A stretch of 5,054 bases of DNA, from positions 1 to 5,054 of the forward strand of contig JBBQGT010000173.1 of the NCBI GenBank assembly GCA_038323265.1, written 5' to 3'. The position numbers and the translations under genes were made by a program. The stretch is from PNKC01 sp038323265. GTDB taxonomy: Bacteria > Chloroflexota > Dehalococcoidia > Tepidiformales > Tepidiformaceae. A model generated the notes under the pieces. The model saw nothing but the letters and a program-made list of their open reading frames with translations. It did not search any database and was not told where the DNA came from. Below are positions 1-4,773 of this stretch, piece by piece (position 1 is the stretch's first letter; each line of letters starts with the position of its first letter).

Positions 1-45
1 GGCAGCGGTCTGAAGTTCAAGAAGTGCCACGGGTTGACAGGTTAA
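1..45 (+). CDS. secA: SecA C-terminal tail (partial, SEC-C zinc-binding motif)
   Basis: The first 14 codons of the window read GSGLKFKKCHGLTG followed by TAA at 43-45. This matches the end of the SEC-C motif (general form CxCGSGxKxKxCH/C), with the second metal-ligand pair (Cys-His) visible and the first two cysteines lying just outside the window. This tail is characteristic of the C terminus of SecA, the ATPase motor of the Sec protein export pathway, where it binds zinc and contacts SecB or the ribosome. Other proteins also carry SEC-C tails, so SecA is the likeliest call but cannot be proven from 14 residues. The gene enters from the left edge, and the next gene starts only three bases after its stop, which suggests co-transcription. 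Confidence 0.72.
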   Translation, partial: GSGLKFKKCHGLTG

Positions 46-48
46 CTT

Positions 49-837
49 GTGAGGCGGCTGGGTTCTCGTTCATGGCTGGCGATTGTGTTGGCTATTTGCT
101 TCGGCGCTCTTGGGGTGGCGATGGGGGCGTGGGGGCGCGAGAACGCTTCGCAGGTGGCGACGCCCACACCATTGGTCGCCGTAGTGACGCCGACGAACTC
201 TCCAGACCCCCACTTTCCGAACATTGCACCGATCGCCAGGGAGTACCCGCAGATGGTTGCTCCACCGGCGTCGGCTCCAACTGCAAACCCCGAGCCGCTA
301 GCCGCGGGAGAAGGACGCCTCGCCAGGCTCTACGCGAGCGTTGACACGCGGGGCTGGACTCTGGCGGCGGTGCCCGACTTCCCGATCTCGGCGAAGATGC
401 CGCCCGGATACTTCGCGAACTTCCGCGTATTCAACCTGCTCGATGGGCGGCAGGCGTACGATCTGACCATCACCAATTTCGATCTAGACGAGAAGAAGGC
501 ATCGGTGCCGACCGGCGGCTCCCCTCCACCGCCAAATCGCGTGGGCGTCAACGCACAACTGTACCCCAGCGGTCCCGGCGTGATCGGGCAGATCGACGCT
601 GTCACTACAGATACCACCACTTTCGTCGCCCCTGGCCTGGGGAACGCGCCCATCGATCTTCGGCAAGAGCACTGGCAGGGTCAGTTTGGGCCGGAGGCAA
701 ACGAGGTTCACACCACGACCCAAGTCCCACTCTCAGAGGGTCGTTACCTCGTCCTCTCGGCTAGCACCAGCAGCCCCGACGATGACCGCCTGGTGCGTGA
801 TCTGATCGGTGTGCTCGCGTCTTTGGACGTGAAGTAA
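49..837 (+). CDS. Secreted or membrane-anchored protein of unknown function
   Basis: I do not recognise the family. The 262-residue product opens with a basic n-region (MRRLGSR) and a hydrophobic stretch at about residues 9-28, which is a signal peptide or N-terminal anchor. The single visible cysteine (C17) lies inside the hydrophobic core with Ile before it, so a lipobox is unlikely. Residues about 36-86 are a Pro/Thr/Ala-rich low-complexity linker of the kind that tethers an extracytoplasmic domain. The remainder (about 90-262) looks like a compact, beta-rich globular domain, interrupted by a PPPP run at 159-162. The GTG at 49 is chosen because it includes the whole signal sequence. The ATG at 121 would remove most of it. 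No strong ribosome binding site is visible, and the short gap after the preceding stop suggests translational coupling. The domain faintly recalls PsbP-like extracytoplasmic folds, but I would not assign that. Confidence 0.72.
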   Translation: MRRLGSRSWLAIVLAICFGALGVAMGAWGRENASQVATPTPLVAVVTPTNSPDPHFPNIAPIAREYPQMVAPPASAPTANPEPLAAGEGRLARLYASVDTRGWTLAAVPDFPISAKMPPGYFANFRVFNLLDGRQAYDLTITNFDLDEKKASVPTGGSPPPPNRVGVNAQLYPSGPGVIGQIDAVTTDTTTFVAPGLGNAPIDLRQEHWQGQFGPEANEVHTTTQVPLSEGRYLVLSASTSSPDDDRLVRDLIGVLASLDVK

Positions 838-847
838 ATGGCCTGAC

Positions 848-938
848 TCAGTCCAGCTTCACGCCGATATCGAACGTGCCCGCGTAGCGACTTGCCGCGC
901 TGGGTGTAGATGCCGTCCGAGACGTTCTTAGGCGGCGG
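848..938 (-). pseudogene. Possible frameshifted 3' remnant of a dead gene
   Basis: Just downstream of coaBC on the same strand, two adjacent reading frames look coding. From 938 to 888 one frame gives PPPKNVSDGIYTQRGKS with G or C in almost every third position. At about 887 the frame must shift by one, and the other frame then gives RYAGTFDIGVKLD ending in TGA (850-848), again with GC-rich third positions. Joined, the two pieces read like the natural C terminus of one protein. Neither frame remains open upstream as a full gene, and no start can be assigned. I do not know the family. This could be a coincidence of GC-rich sequence, since the segment is only about 90 bases long. Confidence 0.3.
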
Positions 939-969
939 CCGCCCTTAGCCACGGTCGAGTTCAGAAGGC

Positions 970-2181
970 CTACAACCGCGCCAGCACCCGGTCCAAGATG
1001 GCGTGGGCGACCGCGTACTTGCTCAGCAACGGGAGTTCTTCGCTGCGTCCATCGTCGTGGAAGAAGGTCACCTGGTTGGTTTCAGTGCCGAAGCCGCTGC
1101 CAGCCGCCGAAACGTCGTTCGCGACGATGAAGTGCAGCCGCTTGGCAGGGAGCTTAGCGAGCGCGTACTCCGCGAGGTTGTGAGTCTCGGCGGCGAACCC
1201 AACCCGCACACCACCGCCCGACACGGTCGCGAGGATGTCGGGATTTTTGGTCAACTCGACGTTCATCAGTTCGCCGTCTGACTTCTTCAGCTTGTGGTCG
1301 GCGGTGTTCGCTGGGCGGAAGTCGGCAGGGGCGGCGGCCATGATAATGGCGTCGGAGTTTGCCGTGGCGTGCTGAAGCGCGGCGAGCATTTCGGCGACCG
1401 TGCGGACGTCCACGCGTTCGATGCCGAAGGGCGTTTCCAGTGCGACGGGCCCGCTCACCAGCGTCACGCTCGCGCCGCGGTCGCGCGCCGCCTCGGCGAT
1501 AGCGAAGCCCATCTTGCCGCTCGAACGGTTGCCGACGTACCGCACGGGGTCGATCGGCTCTTGCGTCGGGCCGGCGCTGACTACAATGCGGCGGCCCGCA
1601 AGGTCTCCCGAGCGTTGGCCGAGCAGCGTCCGCAGCGCGCCAATGACCTGCTGCGTCTCGGCCAGCCGCCCAGCGCCGATACGCCCGCTCGCCAGCCGCC
1701 CGTTCGTTGGGCCGATGAACGTCACGCCCCGGGCGCGCAGTGTCTCAACGTTGGACTGCGTGGCGGGGTGCTCCCACATCTGGCTGTCCATGGCGGGTGC
1801 AACCAGCACGGGCGCCGTCGTGGCCAGCGCGGTGAGGGTCACCATGTCTGGCGTCTGACCGTGAGCCAGGTTCGCAATGCAGTCTGCGGTCGCGGGGGCG
1901 ATGACCAGGGCATCAGCGCGCCTTGCCACCTCTACGTGCGCCTCAGGCTCGGCGGCGCTGAACATGTTGATCACCACCGGCAGCCCTGTGAGCGATTGAA
2001 ACGTGAGCGGCGCAATGAACTGCGTGGCAGCGGGCGTCATAATCACTTCGACGGTTACCCCGGCCTGCCGAAGCTTACTCGCCAGGTCTGCCGCTTTGTA
2101 CGCCGAAATGGAACCGGTGACGCCCAGCACGATCCGCCGCCCACCCAACGGCAACTCCCTGATGGCGCTGTCTTCGCTCAC
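970..2181 (-). CDS. coaBC: Bifunctional phosphopantothenoylcysteine decarboxylase / phosphopantothenate-cysteine ligase
   Basis: The product is the Dfp/CoaBC fusion. CoaB joins 4'-phosphopantothenate to cysteine using a nucleotide triphosphate, and the FMN-dependent CoaC domain decarboxylates the product to 4'-phosphopantetheine in the cytoplasm. The length (403 residues) is normal for the family. The CoaC half (about 14-180) shows the FMN-fold start LGVTGSISAYKAA, the catalytic-type histidine in HVEVARRAD (H82), a PAMDSQMW form of the PxMNxxMW motif (D132 in place of Asn) and a flap GRLASGRIGAGRLAE in which the usual Cys is Ser165. The CoaB half (about 190-400) has SAGPTQEPIDPVRYVGNRSSGKMG, AAAPADFRP, KLKK (about 297-300), TKNPDIL and GFAAET. 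The start is GTG at 2181, and no clear Shine-Dalgarno is visible. The gene lies 52 bases downstream of coaX, so the two form a likely CoA operon. Confidence 0.97.
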   Translation of the reverse strand: MSEDSAIRELPLGGRRIVLGVTGSISAYKAADLASKLRQAGVTVEVIMTPAATQFIAPLTFQSLTGLPVVINMFSAAEPEAHVEVARRADALVIAPATADCIANLAHGQTPDMVTLTALATTAPVLVAPAMDSQMWEHPATQSNVETLRARGVTFIGPTNGRLASGRIGAGRLAETQQVIGALRTLLGQRSGDLAGRRIVVSAGPTQEPIDPVRYVGNRSSGKMGFAIAEAARDRGASVTLVSGPVALETPFGIERVDVRTVAEMLAALQHATANSDAIIMAAAPADFRPANTADHKLKKSDGELMNVELTKNPDILATVSGGGVRVGFAAETHNLAEYALAKLPAKRLHFIVANDVSAAGSGFGTETNQVTFFHDDGRSEELPLLSKYAVAHAILDRVLARL

Positions 2182-2196
2182 GGGGTGGCCCGTTTC

Positions 2197-2231
2197 GAAT
2201 CGCGAATCGCAAATCGTGAATCGTGAATTCG
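2197..2231. repeat. Five-copy 7-bp tandem repeat between coaX and coaBC
   Basis: Read on the + strand, five heptads follow each other without gaps: GAATCGC, GAATCGC, AAATCGT, GAATCGT and GAATTCG. The array ends two bases short of the complement of the coaX stop codon (2234-2236) and begins 15 bases beyond the coaBC start (2181). It occupies most of the intercistronic gap, exactly where a ribosome binding site for coaBC would be expected on the minus strand. It resembles the short heptameric repeats described in other bacteria, such as the cyanobacterial STRR elements. That is a likeness in form and not an assignment. Confidence 0.8.
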
Positions 2232-2233
2232 CC

Positions 2234-3007
2234 TCATCGGATGTCTGCGTTCAGTTCGTAGATGTAGCGCAGGCCATTCAGCGTCAGGTCCCCATCGATG
2301 AAGTCGATGCAGGTCGTCGCCTCGGCGATTTCGCGTGCCAGGCCGCCCGTGGCGATAACCTTCACGTCGCCGCTCAGCTCTGCCTTGAAGCGCGCAACGA
2401 TCCCTTCGACCAAACCCACATAGCCGAAGAAGATGCCCGACTGCATGGCGTGAATCGTGTTTTTGCCGATGGCCACCGGGGGCCGCTCCAGTTGTACGCG
2501 ATAGAGCATGGCTGCGCGGCTGAAGAGGGCCTCGCTCGAGATGCCTATGCCCGGTGCAATCGCCCCGCCGAGGTAATCACCAGCCTCGTTCACCGCATCG
2601 AACACCGTAGCCGTCCCGAAGTCGACGACGATCACAGGTGGGCCGTACTGCTTGATCGCCGCGACGGCATCGATGATCCGGTCCGCGCCGAGCTGTTTGG
2701 GGTTGTCATAAAGGATGCGGACGCCGGTTCGGAGACCGTGGCCGACGATCATCGGGTCCAAGTTGAAGTACTTTTTGCAGACCGTTTCGAAGGTCGGGAT
2801 GAGCGGCGGGACGTCGCAGCCGATGATGCAGTCGTCGACGTGCTCGCGGGTAATCCCGCCGGTGGCCAACAAGCTCAGGATGAGCACGCCGTATTCGTCC
2901 GGGAGCTTCTCCTGCTCGACGCCGATGCGCCAGGTGTGTTTCAGAGTTTCGCCGTCGAAGAGGCCGAGGTGGATGGAGGTGTTGCCGATATCGAGGGCGA
3001 GGAGCAT
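2234..3007 (-). CDS. coaX: Type III pantothenate kinase
   Basis: CoaX phosphorylates pantothenate to 4'-phosphopantothenate, the first step of coenzyme A synthesis. The type III enzyme is typically a dimer, needs a monovalent cation and is not inhibited by CoA. The 257-residue product has the family's usual size and its motifs in order: the phosphate-binding DIGNTS at residues 6-11, GADRIIDAV at 107-115 with the catalytic-type Asp109, VVDFGTAT at 127-134, GGAIAPGIGIS at 147-157 and a second ATPase-fold motif, ATGGLA, at 219-224. ATG at 3007 is chosen because homologues begin with a short hydrophobic strand leading directly into DIGNT. An in-frame ATG at 3031 would add eight residues, and the frame is open to 3157, but that extension has no family resemblance. 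The Shine-Dalgarno is weak (GGTGGT). The SVVPP-type motif reads CDVPP here. coaBC follows on the same strand. Confidence 0.95.
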   Translation of the reverse strand: MLLALDIGNTSIHLGLFDGETLKHTWRIGVEQEKLPDEYGVLILSLLATGGITREHVDDCIIGCDVPPLIPTFETVCKKYFNLDPMIVGHGLRTGVRILYDNPKQLGADRIIDAVAAIKQYGPPVIVVDFGTATVFDAVNEAGDYLGGAIAPGIGISSEALFSRAAMLYRVQLERPPVAIGKNTIHAMQSGIFFGYVGLVEGIVARFKAELSGDVKVIATGGLAREIAEATTCIDFIDGDLTLNGLRYIYELNADIR

Positions 3008-3053
3008 GCGGTACCACCAGCGTGGGGCCATCGCGGGTCCCCGTGCTGCGGCC

Positions 3054-3082
3054 AGAGTACGAGAAGGCACGGTTTCTGCCAA
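3054..3082 (-). promoter_or_regulatory. Putative sigma-70-type promoter for coaX-coaBC
   Basis: On the minus strand TTGGCA (3082-3077) is followed after exactly 17 bases by TACTCT (3059-3054). The start of transcription would fall near 3047, about 40 bases before the coaX ATG. The hexamers match the consensus moderately (TTGACA and TATAAT), and the position between the tRNA-Ser array and coaX is sensible. This is a sequence-match inference only. Confidence 0.4.
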
Positions 3083-3124
3083 CAACCGGGGACTCGGTTT
3101 CGAACTACACCGCACTCCACTGAA

Positions 3125-3208
3125 GGGAGGTTCGAACTCCCGGTGACTTTCCCACACGGATTTTGGAGAACGGGACCTTCAAACAGTCGGGTAGGGATTC
3201 TCCTCTCC
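3125..3208 (-). pseudogene. Degenerate tRNA-Ser copy 1 (distal, most decayed)
   Basis: This is a tRNA-Ser-like remnant in the same orientation as the intact gene at 3444-3531. The T arm survives perfectly (GGGAG TTCGAAC CTCCC on the minus strand) and the variable-arm segment AAAGTCACC is kept. The anticodon stem is broken, the anticodon position reads CCA instead of CGA, and the 3' acceptor strand and CCA end are gone. A GGAGAGG acceptor 5' strand lies at 3208-3202 but is separated from the D arm by 11 bases instead of 3. In the D-to-T-arm part I count about eight substitutions and one gap over 40 bases against copy 2. It is not expected to yield a functional tRNA. Confidence 0.7.
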
Positions 3209-3225
3209 GGCGTGGGCTGACTCGC

Positions 3226-3256
3226 AACAAACAAACGGCCCGCCGTGTGGCGGGCC
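3226..3256 (-). terminator. Rho-independent terminator behind pseudo-tRNA copy 2
   Basis: On the minus strand a perfect 8-bp stem GGCCCGCC/GGCGGGCC with a four-base ACAC loop (3256-3237) is followed by GTTTGTTTGTT. It is the duplicate of the terminator at 3391-3421 and lies 21 bases beyond the 3' end of the pseudo-tRNA at 3278-3373. It would also stop any read-through from the tRNA before coaX. Confidence 0.7.
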
Positions 3257-3277
3257 ATCTGCGCGTGGAATCACGGT

Positions 3278-3373
3278 TGGCAGAGAGGGGGAGATTCGAA
3301 CTCCCGGTGACTTTCGCCACACCGTTTTTCGAGAACGGCGCCATCAACCACTCGGGTAGGGATTCTCGTCTCC
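3278..3373 (-). pseudogene. Near-intact tRNA-Ser pseudogene, copy 2
   Basis: From the D arm to the encoded CCA this copy differs from the intact tRNA-Ser at only two positions (a C at tRNA position about 26 and the last base of the acceptor 3' strand). The anticodon loop CTCGAAA with CGA anticodon, long variable arm and T arm are all intact. The 5' part is abnormal. The acceptor strand reads GGAGACG (3373-3367), and the linker before the D arm is 11 bases (AGAATCCCTAC) where the real gene has 3 (TGT), making the copy eight bases longer. The acceptor stem could still pair with one mismatch and one wobble, but the long linker should prevent a normal tRNA fold. No promoter like that of the intact gene is visible upstream. 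Confidence 0.8.
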
Positions 3374-3390
3374 GGCGTGGGCTGACTCGC

Positions 3391-3421
3391 AACAAACAAG
3401 CGGCCCGCCGTGTGGCGGGCC
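3391..3421 (-). terminator. Rho-independent terminator of tRNA-Ser(CGA)
   Basis: On the minus strand GGCCCGCC-ACAC-GGCGGGCC (3421-3402) forms a perfect 8-bp stem, followed by GCTTGTTTGTT. It begins 22 bases downstream of the encoded CCA of the intact tRNA-Ser, the expected place for the terminator of a single-gene tRNA transcript. Confidence 0.82.
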
Positions 3422-3443
3422 ATCTGCGCGTGGAAATCACGGT

Positions 3444-3531
3444 TGGCGGAGAGGGGGAGATTCGAACTCCCGGTGACTTTCGCCACACCGTTTTTCGAGA
3501 ACGGCACCATCAACCACTCGGACACCTCTCC
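3444..3531 (-). tRNA. tRNA-Ser (anticodon CGA, reads UCG)
   Basis: This intact class II tRNA is 85 bases long plus encoded CCA (3446-3444). The acceptor strands are GGAGAGG (3531-3525) and CCTCTCC (3454-3448) with discriminator G at 3447. The anticodon stem-loop is CCGTT-CTCGAAA-AACGG, giving anticodon CGA with U33 before it and A37 after it. The long variable arm contains GTGGCGAAAGTCAC, and the T arm is GGGAG-TTCGAAT-CTCCC. The G discriminator and long variable arm are the identity features of serine tRNAs. It lies 54 bases downstream of a same-strand protein gene but has its own extended -10 element and its own terminator. Confidence 0.95.
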
Positions 3532-3538
3532 ATCCAGG

Positions 3539-3547
3539 ATTGTATCA
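3539..3547 (-). promoter_or_regulatory. Extended -10 promoter element for tRNA-Ser
   Basis: The minus strand reads TGATACAAT (3547-3539), a TGn extended -10 with hexamer TACAAT. Seven bases downstream is 3532, one base before the tRNA 5' end at 3531, so the precursor would have almost no 5' leader. No convincing -35 hexamer lies 16-18 bases upstream (the sequence there is GTTTTC-like), which is common for extended -10 promoters. Confidence 0.5.
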
Positions 3548-3585
3548 GCCCGTGGCTCACGGAAAACCGCAACGCAGGCGCCGAC

Positions 3586-3987
3586 CTAGCCCTTCTTCTT
3601 CGCTTTCGAACGCTTCTTCGGCTCCGCAGCGAGTTCGTCCGCGACGACGGCGGCCACCGGTCTCGGCGTCCTGGCCGTGCGCAGTTCAAGCAACGCGTCG
3701 TCGATGCGGTCCATGCGCAGAAGGATCGTGTGGACCTGGTCGGCGAGTCGCTGGAATTCGCTGAAGGGTACGCCTCCGGCCGCGCTGACCATGGGTTCGA
3801 AGGCTGTCCGGCTCGTCTGGCCTATCTGCGTGCGCATTTCAAGGAAAGTGCGTTCCATCTCCTGCATCGCCGCCACGCCTTCTTCCGATTTCACGCCCGC
3901 CGACACCTGGCCTCCCCACGTTGCAACCACGCGGTCGGTCAGCGTCTTCCAGTTCGCCATCATCTCAGCCATCGAATCTTGGGTCAT
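3586..3987 (-). CDS. Small coiled-coil protein with lysine-rich tail, PhaE/phasin-like
   Basis: The product has 133 residues and is mostly predicted helix. The N-terminal region (about 1-65, with NWKTLTDRVVATW near 12-24) is amphipathic and rich in Met, Glu and Gln. A Gly-Gly-Val-Pro break at 71-74 leads into a heptad-like helix (about 75-104, FSEFQRLADQVHTILLRMDR). A short Pro/Ala linker and a basic tail, KKRSKAKKKG, finish it. The G-V-P then coiled-coil ending recalls the C terminus of PhaE, the small subunit of class III polyhydroxyalkanoate synthase, and the basic tail recalls phasins. This is resemblance only, and the protein is short for PhaE. The ATG at 3987 is chosen because the upstream extension to 4233 is Arg/Pro/Ala-rich shadow sequence of the divergent kinase gene. 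The ATG at 3972 is an alternative. No strong ribosome binding site is visible. tRNA-Ser follows on the same strand. Confidence 0.72.
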   Translation of the reverse strand: MTQDSMAEMMANWKTLTDRVVATWGGQVSAGVKSEEGVAAMQEMERTFLEMRTQIGQTSRTAFEPMVSAAGGVPFSEFQRLADQVHTILLRMDRIDDALLELRTARTPRPVAAVVADELAAEPKKRSKAKKKG

Positions 3988-4091
3988 GCGGCGAATGGTA
4001 GCACCACGCGAGGCGCCAATGCTGATGATCGGGGTTGCTGCGGGACACGCAAGCGAGGCTCCTACGGTTGAAGAAGCTAAACTTCCGGGCG

Positions 4092-4703
4092 ATGGCGAAG
4101 AGCAACGGCGTGCCGGTGGGGCCGCGGATCGCGGTGTACGGGCCGTCGGGCTCCGGGAAATCGACGCTGGCCAGGGAACTTGGCGAGAAGCTCGGGCTGC
4201 CGGTGGTGGAACTGGACGCGGTTTTTCACGCACACCCGAACTGGGTGGACCTGGAGCGCGAAGAGTTTCGCGCGCGTGTGAGGGAGTTGTTACTGACGCA
4301 CACGGACGGCTGGGTGATGGACGGCAACTACGGCATGGTGCGCGACCTGATCCTCTCGCAGGCGGACACGGCGATCTGGCTGCGGCTGCCGTTTCGTACG
4401 GTCTACCGGCGGCTCGCCTGGCGGACGCTCAGCCGTTCGGTCGTCGGCGCTGAACTCTGGCACGGTAACAAAGAGAGCCTGCGGCAGACGCTGCTGACCT
4501 CAGATTCGATGCTTTGGTGGGGCATCAAGAGTTGGCGCACGACGGCGGAAAAGACGCACGAAGCTCTAACAATCCTGCCGCACCACGCGCGGGTGATCAC
4601 ACTTCGCTCACCGAGGCAGGTGGCACGGCTCGTCGCCGTCGCCCGTCGCCGGGAAACGAACGACGTAGGCATGGAGACCGCCGAGGGTCCAGAGCAGCCT
4701 TGA
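4092..4703 (+). CDS. P-loop adenylate kinase-related protein (FlaR / topology-modulation type)
   Basis: This 203-residue protein is a small P-loop nucleotide kinase-like enzyme. A Walker A loop GPSGSGKST occupies residues 17-25 directly after strand RIAVY. LPVVELDAVFHAHPNW (36-51) and GWVMDGNY (73-80) are the acceptor-side motifs typical of proteins annotated as topology modulation protein or FlaR. An arginine-rich lid-like segment (YRRLAWRTLSR, 105-115) is followed by ELWHGNKESLRQTLL (121-135), also typical of that group. The physiological substrate of the group is not established, so no reaction should be assumed. ATG at 4092 is preferred. A TTG at 4035 would add 19 Arg/Leu-rich residues without family resemblance. 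The ribosome binding site is weak. The last 20 or so residues look like a disordered acidic tail. It is divergent from the phasin-like gene across a 104-base gap. Confidence 0.9.
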   Translation: MAKSNGVPVGPRIAVYGPSGSGKSTLARELGEKLGLPVVELDAVFHAHPNWVDLEREEFRARVRELLLTHTDGWVMDGNYGMVRDLILSQADTAIWLRLPFRTVYRRLAWRTLSRSVVGAELWHGNKESLRQTLLTSDSMLWWGIKSWRTTAEKTHEALTILPHHARVITLRSPRQVARLVAVARRRETNDVGMETAEGPEQP

Positions 4704-4773
4704 ACAGGGCCTGGCTTACAACGCCTCCAGCCCGAAGCTGCCACCATGAATCAAGAAGGGGGACCTACCGGTC

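Larger units (their letters stand above)
3191..3521. repeat. Tandem direct repeat, two near-identical units of 165 and 166 bp
   Basis: Unit A is 3191-3355 and unit B is 3356-3521. Both begin with GTAGGGATTCTC and end with CCACTCGG in + strand reading. By hand alignment they differ at four substitutions and one inserted A, so the duplication looks recent. Each unit carries a terminator hairpin followed (in + reading) by a tRNA-Ser 3' portion up to the D arm. The junctions fall inside the tRNA gene. The more diverged sequence at 3125-3190 is the end of a third, older unit at the same spacing. Confidence 0.95.

Noticed and set aside
931..943. Hairpin GGCGG-CGG-CCGCC as a bidirectional terminator between the convergent genes
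   Set aside because: The stem is only 5 bp and no T-rich run follows on either strand. It may just reflect GC-rich sequence.
1294..2226. A long open frame on the + strand opposite coaBC
   Set aside because: It is rich in Arg, Gly and His with no family resemblance, and lies opposite a gene with full CoaBC motifs. It is a shadow produced by GC-rich codon use.
3014..3110. A further tRNA-like T-loop (TTCGAA) upstream of coaX
   Set aside because: Only the short TTCGAA string matches. No T stem, acceptor or anticodon arm can be drawn around it.
3008..3157. Longer coaX start at 3157
   Set aside because: The extension runs into the degenerate tRNA copy, and type III pantothenate kinases begin directly at the DIGNT strand.
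2003..3220. A 405-codon + strand frame covering the coaBC start, the repeat, coaX and part of the tRNA array
   Set aside because: It crosses two genes and a tRNA remnant on the opposite strand and has no recognisable domains. It is open only because of base composition.
3125..3373. tRNA 3' copies as attachment sites of an integrated element
   Set aside because: The copies are only about 165 bases apart, include the downstream terminator, and no integrase or cargo genes lie between them. Tandem duplication explains them better.
3550..3562. Inverted repeat CCGTG-GCT-CACGG as terminator of the phasin-like gene
   Set aside because: On the minus strand no T tract follows the stem, and it lies in the spacer of the tRNA promoter. 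It is too weak to call.
3988..4233. N-terminal extension of the phasin-like protein to 4233
   Set aside because: The extra 82 residues are Pro/Arg/Ala-rich and lie opposite the start and Walker A loop of the kinase gene. ATG at 3987 gives a more natural protein.
4704..4745. Imperfect hairpin after the kinase gene (GGGCCTGG with CCAGCCC) as terminator
   Set aside because: It contains a bulge, has a long loop and lacks a T tract, so it is not supportable from the sequence alone.
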